From NCBI RefSeq assembly GCF_932294415.1, contig NC_065539.1, positions 48,251,001 to 48,315,000 on the forward strand: 64,000 nucleotides of DNA, given 5' to 3'. Numbering within the stretch: position 1 is the stretch's first letter; every line of letters begins with the position of its first letter. The translations under genes and the position numbers were made by a program. The notes under the pieces are model-generated. The model did not search any database and had not been told where the DNA came from. It saw only the letters and a list, made by a program, of their open reading frames with translations. Positions 9,408 to 21,400 of this stretch are shown piece after piece. The DNA comes from Quercus robur. Its lineage: Eukaryota > Streptophyta > Magnoliopsida > Fagales > Fagaceae.

Positions 9408-10536
9408 GCTTTGATACCAAAATTTGAAGACAAAATTAAAATAATGCAACTGTAAGGTTGAATTTTATCAACCATCTTGTTAGTTTTATTCCGTGCCAAA
9501 TTTGCTTGTATTTTAGCAATTAGTAACCCTGTATTTAGGTGGGAATCATGTAAGGATAGTGTGTGAGAGAGTGTGAAGAAATGTTCAAGATTGTATAAAG
9601 AAGCAGGGACTCGCGGCTGGCTCATAGCTTGCAAGCTGCCAGAAAGTTGCACACGTGCCAAGCATGCTAGAAGCTGAAGAGTCGCGCTAGCTGTTGCACT
9701 ACAGAACAAAAGTCCTAGGCTGGCCAGGCCATTAGTTCGCGGCTTGAACTCGCGACTCAACCCAGTCGCGAGGTCAAGTCGCCAGAATACCCTGTTTGGG
9801 AAAAACTGACTTTTCACATTCCTTCTCACCCTACTATATATATACCCTTATACCCATGATATTCAGAGAGTTTTCAAAGAGAATTTTGAGAGAGAAAACC
9901 TAGAGAAAACAAGATTGATTCATCCACAATATTCATATAGAGACTCTTCAAATTCCTCTACTCTTTTCCTCTCCATTGTCAAATCCTTGAGAGGTACATT
10001 ACCAAAACCTTTTTTCACTATACTCATATCTGTGAGGAGGCCGTTTGGTGTTTGGGAAGCAGTTAAGAAGGGATCAATTTCATATTGGTATATGCTATGG
10101 TCAAGTAGTGGAATCCAGCAAGCTAAAAAAGAAATAGGTTCGGCGTAACCTCGTTGGAGTAGGAGCTTGGAGGGCTTAGGTACATTGAGTAGATTAGTCT
10201 TGGAGGGTTTTCTGCTGTTCATGTATCCCAACTACATTCTTTAGTGGATTGTTTACAGCTTGGAGGGCGGCGAAAAGGTTTTATGCCGAAGGCTTCGGTT
10301 TCCTCTTCGATAACACATCGAGTGTTATCCTTGTGTTTGCATCTCTCTTCCCTTAATCTTTTCCATTTAATTTCTGCTGTGAATGTGATTTTATTTGGTT
10401 TAGATTGTTTATCAATTCTGTATTAAGCTTATGTTCATTTTCCGCACATTAATTGTTTGATATTAAGCTTGAATTGGTAATTTGTAAATTGGGAGTCTAA
10501 ACGTTCAAGGTGTTTCATACACTTATTGAACTTTCA
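9408..10536 (-). mobile_element. Copia-type LTR with adjoining tRNA-Met-like primer-binding site
   Basis: Read on the minus strand, a segment starting TGAAAGTTCAATAAG (10536) and ending TTTGTCTTCA (9425) is followed five bases later by TGGTATCAAAGC (9419-9408), close to the TGGTATCAGAGC primer site of plant copia elements. Leader-like sequence continues to about 9360, then is lost. Body and 3' LTR are missing, so this is a truncated element. A TATATATA tract lies at 9833-9842. The stretch 9545-9800 is richer in GCGA/TCGCG words than its surroundings. Confidence 0.6.
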
Positions 10537-11108
10537 GCAACATTAAAGTTAAAAACTAGAAAAGTAAAATTAACATAATAATCAACACCTAGACTTACTT
10601 GCAATTGGAACAAATCAAGATAATAAAATCTAGGAATCAAAAATTAAGGTTGACTAGAGTGAAAAACAAACCGTTAAAAACATATATTGAATAGAAATTT
10701 TATTGATCAGGCAAATTGTAAACAATATTAAAACTCAATACCTTAAGTAAAAGAAAATTAATCTACTAATAATGTAGTCCGGAACTGAACCAATGTAGGA
10801 AAAGAAAAGATTTTAAACAATTACGTAAGACAACAAAGTTTAAATATTAAGTAATTCACTTGTAAGAGGAGGGAGGCCTTCTCAAATAAATAAAGAATTT
10901 CTCCTTAATTCAACTAAAAATAATAATAATCAAGTGGTTAGGCCGACTAAAATAAAAGCAGGTTACATCAAAAAGGGCCATTTTCTTTTTATATTTACGT
11001 CTACAAATTTGTAAATATCTTGCACCAAAGTAATATGATTTTTTTTAATAAGAATTTATTCAACGAAAAAGGAAAATTACATCATTTCAACACCATATAG
11101 AACAAGTA
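10537..11108. other. Intergenic; downstream flank of the 13-kb small gene
   Basis: AT-rich without coding signal. From 11041 the sequence (AATAAGAATTTATTCAACG) matches 22612 onward, downstream of the 23-kb gene copy, showing how far the duplicated gene unit extended. Confidence 0.5.
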
Positions 11109-11114
11109 TAAAAG

Positions 11115-11667
11115 TCAAGGCAGTCAATACCATACCGGAGGCTGTACCGGTTTGACCAGTGGTACGATATATTTCGGATACCGGTCAATACCGGTGTACC
11201 ATTTCGGATTTACCATTATTTTTTATATTTATAAATATATATATATATATATGTATGTATGTATGTGTGTGTGTATTATAATAAATATAAAAGTTTACCA
11301 TAAAGCATTTCCTCAATTCAGAACTAATTATTCATGATTTTAGACTTTAGTATCAATTAAAAGAAAGAAAAAAAAAACACAATATAAAAAATAGAAAGCT
11401 TAAAAGTTACTATTGCATACTAAGAAAACAAATAATACTAATAAGTTAATACAAATAAGTTACCATTCTACCCTAATAAAAATTACAAAACTTATAAAAA
11501 TAAATAAAAATAACTTTTTTCTATACCGGCCGATATTGCCCGAAATTGGCCGATATGGCCGGTACGGCCGGTATTTAAACTGGTACAAAACGTTGATATT
11601 TCGATACCGGTATACATACCGGTACGGTACATACCGGCCAATACCAGTACGGTATTGACTTCCTTGA
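11115..11667. mobile_element. CCGG-rich TIR element
   Basis: Inverted ends TCAAGGCAGTCAATACC (left) and its near complement ending at 11667 are flanked by perfect 6-bp direct repeats TAAAAG (11109-11114, 11668-11673). The paralogous locus near 22690 reads through as AACAAGCATAAAAG without the insert. Both subterminal regions hold many TACCGG/CCGGTA palindromes. The middle is AT-rich with a (TA)n(TG)n tract at 11236-11275. No transposase is seen; superfamily not assigned. Confidence 0.8.
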
Positions 11668-11840
11668 TAAAAGTTCCTATCCAAAAAAAAAAAAAAAAAA
11701 AAAAATCACACCTCAAACAGTTCATGCATGCTACCCTAATTAACTAAGAATATAAGAGATTTTGTAACTCTATGCATGAACTAAACAATATGTATACATG
11801 AGTACATTTTTTTTATAAGAAATTAATTGAACTTCATTAA

Positions 11841-12749
11841 GGCTGCGTTTGTTTTGCCTTTAAATGATTTCAGGAAATCATTTTACACCAGCATTTGTGT
11901 TTGGTAGCTACAGAAAATTGGGTTAAACAGAATTCATTTTCTGCGTTGATTGTAAAATACCCTGCCTCACCTGTAAAACCATTTTAGGTTTTATTCTACC
12001 TTCAAATGATTTCTACCCCAGGAAAATAGAAGAGGAAGAGAGAGAGAGAGAGAGAAACAGCAAGAAGATATCGCACCAAGCATCGGTCTCATCGCACCCC
12101 AGCATCGGCGAGATCGCGCTGCCTGTAGCACCACTGAGATCGCATCCTAGTTCCGACGAGATCGCACCCATAGTCGCCACTGGAAGCTCATTGGCATCGC
12201 CATCTAGATCTTCACCACTCAAGATCGATCCACCCAAAACCGATCTCATTCTCGACCCACCCAAGACCGAACTCGTTCTCGACACACCGATCTTGTTCTC
12301 CCTCTTGCTCAACATCGCCGATCTGGCTGCCACCGTCCACTAGCCCACTCCACTCCACCCCCAAACCCACCCGATCTGGTTGTCGTCCTCCATCCACTCT
12401 GATCTCTCTCTTTCCTGATCTATCTCTCTGTCCCTCACTCTGTCACTCTCTCTCTCTCTCCAATCTCACTCTTTCTTCCTTTCCCTCAATGCTTTTATTT
12501 TGATTTTTGGTTGTGTTAAGTGTATATTTTGAAATTTTCTGTAATAAAATTTGTTTGGATGCTGAGAAAATGTGAAAATTTTGTAGGAAAATAGCATTTC
12601 TAGAATGTTACCAAACACTAAAAATCATTTTCCGAACTATTTTCCATTGCAAAACCAAACACCTGGATTTTATTTTCCTTACAGGAATTCACTTTTCCCT
12701 GCATTTATTTTACACTCAAAATTCGATTTACATTGAACCAAACGCAACC
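11841..12749. mobile_element. PIF/Harbinger-like non-autonomous element
   Basis: Ends are GGCTGCGTTTG and CAAACGCAACC (10 of 11 complementary), flanked by TAA on both sides (11838-11840, 12750-12752), as for PIF/Harbinger insertion at TWA. Subterminal regions are mutually inverted (TGATTTCAGGAAATCATTTT-like words). The middle (12040-12480) is GC-rich, repeats GAGATCGC/ATCGCACC words, then becomes a CTCTCT tract. The open frames there look like repeat artefacts, though a captured gene piece is possible. Confidence 0.75.
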
Positions 12750-12882
12750 TAAAAGAATTGAAAGAAATTACATAATTTGAATTAAAGAGAATGTTATAAG
12801 AAACAAGAGTCCTTTTTAATTTCAGTAACATAATACGCAATACCTTGAACGTGTTTTGCTAATAAATGTGCTGGATGATTTC

Positions 12883-13008
12883 GGGCCTGTTTGGTAGGAC
12901 ATTTCAAACATTTATTTTTAGTTTTTAAACAACATTACATACTTTTTCACACACACATATTTTAAAAGCTACAAACAACACTACTCAAATCCCTTGACCA
13001 AACAACCC
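12883..13008. mobile_element. 126-bp MITE
   Basis: Ends GGGCCTGTTTGGT and ACCAAACAACCC are inverted repeats, flanked by TTTC on both sides. Length and ends are typical of small plant MITEs; the superfamily is uncertain. Confidence 0.6.
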
Positions 13009-13064
13009 TTTCATTCCTACAGGTATATGACTACATGTACAGTATATTGGTCGTTATCAGAATA

Positions 13065-13613
13065 TCAGACCAAGTCAAAGCCAAAGTCATTCATATTCGG
13101 AGTTGGTAGTTGAACTTGGACAACGACATCACCACCAGTACTGGTAAAGTTGCTGCCAGCAACTGTCGTGCCAGCATTGCTAGAATAATTTCTCCAATAT
13201 TTGCATAGCGCAGCAATGAGAAACATTAGGCTAATTATTGCTGCAGCGATTTTGACCACGCCCAAAATAAATTGTTCTTTCCTGTTAAAGAAAAATTAGA
13301 AAAAATATTAAAAAATATTTTTAATAATTATTTTAAGAAAGTTTTAATATTACTTCTATGAAAAATATAAAAAATTATTAAAAAAATCAATTACGTTTTT
13401 ATTTTCTCATAAAATGTTTTTAAAAATACTCCATAAACTAATACTCTTAGAGTATTCATCAACATTTTCAATAAAAAAAATTCGAATAATTTTAGTAAAT
13501 AGTAAATCTTACATGATCAAACGTGGAGGGTTTGCCATTGTGACAATGAAAGTGTGGGAAGGAGGCAGAACCGGAAAGCTAGAAAATGATGATTTGGGCA
13601 TGAAACCTGTCAT
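13065..13613 (-). CDS. Small single-pass membrane protein of unknown family, copy A (two exons)
   Basis: Exon 1 is 13613-13513 and exon 2 is 13281-13065, joined across a 231-bp intron with donor AT|GTAAGATT and acceptor TTTAACAG|G; the split codon gives Met34. The product is 105 residues: a proline-rich N-terminal part (MTGFMPKSSFSSFPVLPPSH), one hydrophobic helix of about 20 residues (IAAAIISLMFLIAALCKYW), then a tail with STGGDVVVQVQ and PTPNMNDF. The 23-kb copy has the same splice pattern and length; exon differences between the copies are mainly substitutions plus whole-codon indels, which suggests constraint on the protein. A TATA box lies about 60 bp upstream. I do not recognise the family; no signal peptide or enzyme motif is evident. 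Confidence 0.65.
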
Positions 13614-13670
13614 TGATAATTTGATATGAAATTGAGACTTGAGAGAGTTTGGGACATGATGACTTGATGA

Positions 13671-13680
13671 CTTATATAGA
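13671..13680 (-). promoter_or_regulatory. Candidate TATA box for small gene copy A
   Basis: Minus-strand TCTATATAAG lies 58-67 bp before the ATG at 13613, a suitable place for a core promoter with a short leader. Confidence 0.5.
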
Positions 13681-14048
13681 TTATAGATGTTATGATCTGA
13701 CACATTTTTTTAATTTTTAAAAACCAACCCACGCAACAGCAACTTCGTGGAAAGATGCCTGTCTTAATCTCACATATCGGTGTGCGACAAAGTAGCCAAA
13801 AGGAGTCCGCAATATATGTGCTATAGCCATAGATTTGGAATCCGACCAGGTACTACTAGCAATTAAAAAACAGCAACTCCATAGAATATTTGGAGTCTTG
13901 AAGTGCTTTGTAGTCAACGAAAACCAATCTTAATTAGTCTTGATGTCGAGCTACCGACCGTGGGAGAGACTCAAAGAGAGAGAGAGATAAGAACATGGGT
14001 GAATTGGCTACAGGGTAAATATAAATTGAAGTCGGTCACAATTTCAAC
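13681..14048. other. Upstream region of small gene copy A; no gene seen
   Basis: 13740-13785 is shared with the region upstream of the broken copy at 5.3 kb. A GAGA tract lies at 13977-13988. I see no coding sequence. Confidence 0.4.
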
Positions 14049-14165
14049 GTGAGTTTCAGTTAGCTTAGTTAGTAAAGTTTCTGATTGTTAAATAAAAGAT
14101 CTGAAATTCAATCTCCGTCTATATCAAAAACCGATTGGTATCTTAGCTTTATGATAGCTTATTGC
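14049..14165 (+). mobile_element. tRNA-derived SINE
   Basis: Begins GTTTCAGTTAGCTTAGTTAG with an A-box-like TTAGCTTAGTTAGTAAAG and later AAATTCAATCTCC in the B-box position, then ACCGATTGGTATC. It matches the SINE at 51192 along its length, so this is a real family. It ends at the left border of duplicate A. Confidence 0.55.
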
Positions 14166-14826
14166 TAAGAAAGGAAATAGATAATATATGAATTTATATG
14201 CTCTCGTCTGAATAATAATATTTTATTATTTTGATTTCGTTTTTTTTGTTTTTGTTTTTGTGATTTATGGTTCAGTAACCCTGCGAATATTTTTGTTTAC
14301 CTGTGTTTACGGTTCTTTGTGGTACAATCTGATTGAATAATTGAAAGAATTCATTTGTAAACCTGTGCAATCTATTGCTGAGTACGTTTAGAAATTTTGA
14401 TAATCTTGTAATCTTTCAACACTGTTTAACCTTGCGTATAATTTTTTTGACGAAACTGTATCATCTAGATTCAGTTTTGATGGTTGGCATTTAAGTAATG
14501 GGTTATTATTAAACTTTTCTTTACTTGACTTTTAAGTGAAATCTTATCTATAATGTTTGCAAGCCACTTGTTTGGCGTTGGTTTCTGAGTATATGAACGG
14601 CTTGATGTATGTGATTCGGACTGCACTATTATACTTTTGAATTTTGAGAAAACATGCATGTCGAGAAAGAAGCCATTCTTTTCTTTCGTGAAACCACGAA
14701 CGATTTGGGAAGAGAATCGAAAAAAATTGCAGTTTGCGGTGATGACCCAAGCCTTGTACCGCTTCGTGTCGATGAAGGAAAAAAAAGAAACAGGTTTCAT
14801 TAAAAGGTATGATTCTAGACTTCGTA

Positions 14827-15354
14827 TGTTGAGATAAATCCCGTCTGAATTAAATTAAATATAACTCAAGCAATAAAAAAAATAGAAATCTACAAAAGCG
14901 AAAAGAAAAGAAAAAAAGAAAAAAAAAATCAACCAACAAAAACATCATGAAATTACGTGGAAACCCCTTCAGTTTAGAGGGAAAAATCATGGGGCAAATC
15001 CGATCAATCCACTATAACAAAATAAAGATTACAACACTCAAATTATACACAAAACCTGAGTTCACAATAAATTGAAAAAATACAATAATATATTTAGGAA
15101 CAAATACAACATTACCACAAAACTCGATAGTAAAATCTTCCATTCTGAATATTTCAATTCTCTGTGATTGTAACACTCAAATAATCGTCCTAGAGAAAAC
15201 TTTCAATTTATCTTCTTTGTGTGTCTTGAACAAAAAAAAAAAATCACATTTTCTTTTTTCTCTCAGAGCCGCACAAAGTCCTAATCTTAAATCTTATTCT
15301 TTCAATCGGTTTCAAATCTATGTTTCAGTCTCTCTCTCTCTTTTTCTCTATATC

Positions 15355-15385
<31 letters not shown>

Positions 15386-15566
15386 AACCTCTTTTTCTCT
15401 ATATCATACGCACACAATATATTGCTTTAAATAAAGCATCTGCCCCCTGACACACTCCAAAACAATTAGGAGTAGGAGTCTTAAACTTGTAGACCACTGT
15501 TCACTTATTTCTAATTGAAATAGGATTTTTATATGGGCTGGACTTTAGGTGCCCGGCACCTCAACA
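14827..15566. mobile_element. Solo LTR (TGTTGAG...CTCAACA), 740 bp
   Basis: Starts TGTTGAGATAAATCCCG and ends GGCACCTCAACA. Duplicate B lacks it and reads GACTTCTGTACAATC at 19126-19140. The flanks CGTA (left) and CTATA (right) are decayed versions of the empty-site CTGTA. No PBS or coding region is present, so this is a solo LTR from recombination between two LTRs. Superfamily uncertain. It includes a long T tract at 15357-15382. Confidence 0.85.
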
Positions 15567-16490
15567 CTATACAATCTTTCTGTGTGCTGGAGTGGTATTG
15601 GTTGTGCAATCATTTTTGCCCACAGTGTACACTTAATGGGTTTTTTTTTTTTAAAAAAAAATTTGGTGTATAGAGACTATAGAGAGTTTGAAATAGGGGA
15701 GGTGCAATTATATCATTACTCTACTTTTCCACCCAGCCTCAAGAAGTGTCCAAACAACTCCTCATTTTTTGCCTTTAACTTTGGAATTTAAAGAAAATGA
15801 GAAATGTTAAGTTTATAATATTTTCACAATAAGATATAGTGATAAATTGTTATTAGTTCTAATTTGAATTCACAATTGAAGTTACTTTTCTATCCACTAA
15901 TTACAACTAATAACAATCTGTCATATTAAATTTATTATAAAAATGTTGTGAATATAATATTTTTTTTAAAAATTATGCGTATAGACAAGATTTTTTGACT
16001 CACAAAAAACAGATTGACCCAAACTCGTGTAAGTCTAGGTCGATTCGGGTTGAGTTTTGGGTCAGCCAAGTCATCCCGTTTTTAACAAATGAAAATTTTA
16101 TTTGTGCCGTATGTTCTTTCATTTTGTCTACAAACCCTACATTTCTTCATTTAATTCTTTGACTTTTCTTCCTTACTTCATCAGTTATCGTTACTTTTTT
16201 TTTTTTTTTTATACTTACTGTACATCAAAAACCACTACAAAATTTGTAGTTTTCACCCCTGCATCTTATAGCGAAAAAGATAAAATTTTCCTCTGCAAAA
16301 TTTTCTTTCCTAACCACTAAAGCCGATTAGGTTTATTTTTCACTCATTCTCCATATTTGCCTTTCTCTTAAATCTTAATTTCATTCATTAAAAAAAACTA
16401 GTCTTTACAAAATCCTAAATTTTCAAAATACCATAATCTTTCAATACATTTTTTTCATAAAATAACATGTTTTTTCTTGTTTGTGACATG

Positions 16491-17067
16491 AAATTTTTTT
16501 TTTGTATTTAGCTTTATTTTTGAAATATTTTAGTTAGTTGCCATGTTTGCAAAATTATTCAGCAAACTAGCATCTCAAGTCTTAGAAACTCGAGTTTCAT
16601 CTTAGAACTTATGTCTCTAAAACTCGAGTTGCATGTGGTGGCAATCTGATATGGAAAAAAAATCCACGTGGAACTCAAGTTTAAATACTCAAGTTCCTGC
16701 ATTCACCAACTATTGTTCTTCCTCCTCTGTTCGTCTTCTTCCTCTGTGGGTGTCAAGGTGAGTTCTTTCTTCTTCCTCTATTCTTCTCTTTCGTGGGTTC
16801 TTCTTCAAATTCTTCATATTCTTTGGATCTTCTTCTTTCTTCTTTAGATTCTTCATTTTCTTCTATGGAACTCAAGTCTTTGAGACTCGAATTCCAAGTG
16901 GCAAAAATCTCCATGTTAGCAATGAGAACTCGAGCCTTTGAGGCTCGGGTTTTGTCACTAAACTCGAGCCTCTAGGGCTTGAGATATTACTTTCATAAAT
17001 TGTTTCAAAGCCTTGCTTACTAACGATATAATTTCTATATATGATGCTAGAGGGCAAATATCCCTTA
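16491..17067. mobile_element. 577-bp insertion with ACTCGAG repeats, present only in duplicate A
   Basis: Flanked by ACATG on both sides (16486-16490, 17068-17072); duplicate B has one ACATG at 20158-20162 and no insert. The inside holds many ACTCGAG/CTCAAGTCTT words and a CCACGTGGAACTC motif, like the MULE-type element at 49149-50200. Subterminal sequences are only weakly inverted, so it may be a decayed relative. Confidence 0.7.
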
Positions 17068-17524
17068 ACATGTTTGGATGCTTTGATTGCATGACATGAA
17101 TCCATGACCATTAATGGTTCATAGATTGGGGTTTATTAATGTAATTTCATTTTTTAGAATGTAACTATGACCAAAGTCATTCTTAGATTTTATTTGTGAC
17201 CACAAAGCCTTGTAAAGTTATCTTATATCAAATGTAAAATTTAAATTTAATCTATAAAATGAGGACTTTATTTTATTACATGGTTTTCTTAACTTTTTTT
17301 TTTTCCTAAGATTAAATAAGTTACAGCTCTAATTGTGAACCTCTCAATCTAGGAGAACAATATCGGCGGTTGAACTGTCATTTTGAGAGGCAATAACGCT
17401 AACTCACCCATTCAAATGAGTTTGGTCCCAATAAAAATCAGTGGGCTAAGGCTGCAATCTCTCACACAGGGGAGGATCAATCCTTTGAGTATACACTAAA
17501 TGGAAGAGTCTTACTCAACTCTAT

Positions 17525-18221
17525 TGTTAGGGATTTTATCAAATCAAGGAGTAACAATGAGAGAACAAAATGAATACAACAAGTAAATAGAGATTAGTGA
17601 TTGACTTGGAGGCACAATTGAATGTTATCCTTAGACAATATTTGTCCCCACACACAAGTTGCTAAAAGGTTTCTACAAATTTGTCTCCATAATACAACCA
17701 AGCTTATTGAGTTCTACAAATAGAAATTTTGGAGAATACCCACAAGATTTCTTGTATTTCTTTGTAACTTACTATTTTCAAGTGAACATTAACCTCTATA
17801 TATACCCATAGAGTTATAACCCTTCAAAAGGTATGTATGGAGAGTTAAACTGTTTCATAAAATCATTCACAAGACTTGAAACATCTTCAACCTTTCTGAA
17901 CAGTCACTTGAAAATTCTACAGAAATTTTAGTTTTTCTAGTTTCGATTGGTCGAGAGGTCCTTTCAGTCGATTGAATGCTCTTTTCAATCGATCCAACAG
18001 GAATCAAATAGTGATTGAACCATCCAGAAACTCCAGGATTATTTTCTTACTATTTCGATCAATCGAGCCAAAATTTCGACCAATCAAAAATGCTAAATTT
18101 CGAATTTTCACTTAGAAAATTCCAGCTTGAATTTTCATTTTAATAACTTTATGAAAAAATATTCTCCAAACTCAAATATCATTATTACAACTTATCCATG
18201 TATATACCTATATATACAACA
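17525..18221. mobile_element. Solo LTR (TGTTAGGG...ACAACA), 697 bp
   Basis: Flanked by perfect 5-bp repeats TCTAT (17520-17524, 18222-18226). Duplicate B has the uninterrupted site at about 20610-20625. A TATA-like CTCTATATATACCC lies near 17800. No internal region is present. The body repeats TCGATTG/TCGATC words (17940-18070). Confidence 0.88.
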
Positions 18222-18482
18222 TCTATTGCACATGCTTGGACATACTCTCTCTCCCTTCCGTTACATCAAGTTTGCCTCCTTAATGTTATCAAAAAAAAAA
18301 AAGTTTGCCATTTTAACATTATGCTTATTATGGAAGAACTCATCTTATTTTATAGTTTCAACATTGAAGATATATTGTCATTATTTCTTCATCTGTGAGT
18401 GTTTGTTTATGCTTTTCAAATTTCAATATTTCTCTCACACAAACACTCCCTCTTTCCTTCATTTTTCAATTTTTATATGCTA

Positions 18483-21400
18483 GGAAAGGAAATAGATAAT
18501 ATATGAATTTATATGCTCTTGTCCAAATAATAATATTTTTTTATTATTATTTTTTTTTTTTCTGATTTGTGGTTCGGTAACTCTGCGAATATTTTTGTTT
18601 ACCTGTGTTTATGGTTCTTCGCGATACAATCTGATTGAATAATTGAAAAAATTCATTTGTGAACCTGTGCAATCTATTGCCGAGTACGTTTAGAAATATT
18701 GATAATCTTGTAATCTTTCAACACTGTTTAACCTTGCGTACAATTTTTTTGACGAAAATGTATCATCTAGATTCAGTTTTGATGGTTGGCATTTAATTAA
18801 TGGGTTATTATTAAACTTTTCTTTACTTGACTTTTAGATGATATCTTATCTATAATGTCTGCAAGCCACTTTGTTTGGCGTTGGTTTCTGTGTATATGAA
18901 CGGTTTGATGTATGTGATTCGGATTGCACTATTATACTTTTGAATTTTGAGAAAACATGCATGCCGAGAAAGAAGCCATTCTTTTCTTTCGTGAAACCAC
19001 GAACGATTTGGGAAGAGAATCGAAAAAAACTGCAGTTTGTGGTGATGAGCGATTAGTGATGACCCAAACCTTGTACCGCTTCAGCCCTCGGGTCGGGTTG
19101 ATGAAGGAAAAGGAAGAAATTTCTAGACTTCTGTACAATCTTTCTGTGTGCTGGAGTGGTATTGGGAGTGCAATCATTTTTGCCCACAGTGTACACTTTA
19201 TGTATGTAAAGTGTAAACTATACTATTTAATGGTTTTTTTCATAAAAATTGGTGTACAGAGAGTTTGAAATAGGGGATGTGCAATTATATCATTACTCTA
19301 ATCTTCCACTCAGTCTCAAGAAGTGGCCAAATAACTCCTCACTTTTTTGTCTTAAACTTTACTGTCTCCACTTAACCCTCAACCCAGTAAAATTCGACTT
19401 CAAGAACCTACAAACTCCGTTGAAACCAAAGAAAAACGAAAATTTCTATATTTACAATATTTTCACAACAAAATTTGAGTGGTAAGCTCTTATTAGTTTC
19501 AATTTGAAATCACAATTAAAATTACTTTTTTATCCATCAATAACAACCTATCATATAAAATTTGTTATGAAAGTGTTGTGAATCAGATTTTAAACATACC
19601 ATTTCTCAAGAAGAATTATGTGTAGGCGGATTTTTTTGACCCCCAAGAAATGGATTAACCCAAACTCGTGTAAGTCCAGGTTGCTCGGGTTGAGTTTTGG
19701 GTCAACCAAGTCAACCCATTTTTGTGCCATATGTTCTTTCTTTTTGTCTACAGAACCTACATTTCCCTTCTTTTAATTCTTTGACTTTTCTTTCTTACTT
19801 CATCGGTTCTCATTACTTTTAAAAAAAAAAAAAAAATTTTATACTTACTCTACATTAAAATTTCTAATCTAGAGACGCTACAAAATTTTTAGTTTTCACC
19901 CTTACGCGACTCGTATCACCCCTTATAGTGAAGAAGAGAAAATTTTCCTCTGCAAAATTTTCTTTTCTAACCACTAAAGCCATTTAGGTTTATTTTTCAC
20001 CCATTCTCCACATTTTCACTTCTCTTAAATCTTAATTTCATTCATTCAAAAAAACTAGTCTTTACAAAACCCTAAATTTTCAAAATAAAAATCCTTTTCA
20101 AAACCATAATCTTTCAATACATATTTTCATAAATAACATGTTGTTTTCTTGTTTGTGACATGTTTGGATGCTTTGATTGCAAGACATGAATCCATGACCA
20201 TTAATGATTCATACATTGGGGTTTATTGATATAATTTTATTTTTTAGAATGTAACTATGACCAAAACCATGTAATTCTTAGATTTTATTTAGGACCACAA
20301 TGCCTTGTAAAGTTATCTTATATCAAATGTAAAATTTCAATATAATCAATAAAATGAGGACTTTATTTTATTGCGTGGTTTTTTTTCCCCCCCTAAGATT
20401 AAAATAAGTGACAGCTCTAATTATAAAATTCTCAATCTAGGGAGAACAATATCATCGGTTGAATTGTCATTATGGAAGGCAATAACACAATCTCACCCAT
20501 TCACATGAATTTGGTCCCAATGAAAGTTAGTGGGCTAATTAAGGTCACAATCTCTCACACAGGGGAGGATCAATCATCCAAGAATACACTAAATGGTAGA
20601 GTCTTACTCAACTTTCCTACACATGCTTGGACCAGCGGCAGCTCTAGAAATTTTTTTATGGTGATCACTAATAAATTTAAATTATATAAAATCTAATAAA
20701 GTAATAACTTGAATATTTGCTACAACTAACAATCAAGTCAAGTCGCTAAAGAGAGCAAAATTGTTGCGACTGCAAAGTCAAAAAGAGTATAACTATCGTC
20801 ACCATCAAGAAGAACTCACAATTACAATATTTTTCTTGGTACCATTTTTTAAAGAAAAATGAAATTAGAGATTATTTGATTGAATAGGTTGAACAAGCTA
20901 CAAATTTGAATGATTAGTGATTTTTATCTTTTTGTTTTATAATAGGCTTTTTGTTGAATAATTTGTTCACTTGTTGTTATTTGGTTTATGTTTGTTGTTA
21001 TTTAAGCTAATATTTATTGTTGTTATTTACGCTTTTTTCTTTTATTTATAATAGGGATTAAGGATTATGTTTGGGGATAGAATTAATTTTGGAGTAATAC
21101 TACGTCTATAACATTTTTATAATAAATCTTATGCAAAAAACTGTTATTGGTGGGTAAAAAAATAATATCAATATTGGAGTCAAATTAGAATCAATAATAG
21201 CTTACCACATTGGATTTGTTGTGAAATTATTGTGAAAATGTTGTGAATATAACATTACTCTTATTTTTGTTGAACCCAAATTTTTGTAATTCTCAAGTTA
21301 AGGTATTCAACATTTTTATTAGGGTGATCACAATAAATTAGTTTAGCATATAATATTTTTTTGAAAAATGTATATATACATTTTTTTTGCAAGTCAGGGT

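Larger units (their letters stand above)
14170..18480. repeat. Tandem segmental duplication, copy A
   Basis: The sequence from AAGGAAATAGATAATATATG to CTTTCCTTCATTTTTCAA is repeated in order at 18483-21655. Without later insertions each copy is about 2.3 kb. Copy A carries two solo LTRs and a 577-bp insert absent from B. The core has short open frames (for example MHVEKEAILFFRETTNDLG at about 14653) that I cannot assign; they differ by frameshifts between copies, so coding function is doubtful. Confidence 0.9.

Noticed and set aside
9061-10536. Longer plus-strand LTR starting at TGTTAGTATATC (9061)
   Set aside because: The tRNA-Met-like primer site at 9408-9419 on the minus strand fixes the LTR border at 9425 and the opposite orientation.
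12013-12333. 106-codon minus-strand frame in the Harbinger-like element
   Set aside because: Composition follows the GATCGC repeats and it starts in a GA tract; no recognisable domain.
14637-14837. Open frame with FEKTCMSRKKPFFSFVKPRT as a gene
   Set aside because: The same segment in duplicate B is open in different frames with frameshifts, and neither has a supported start or domain.
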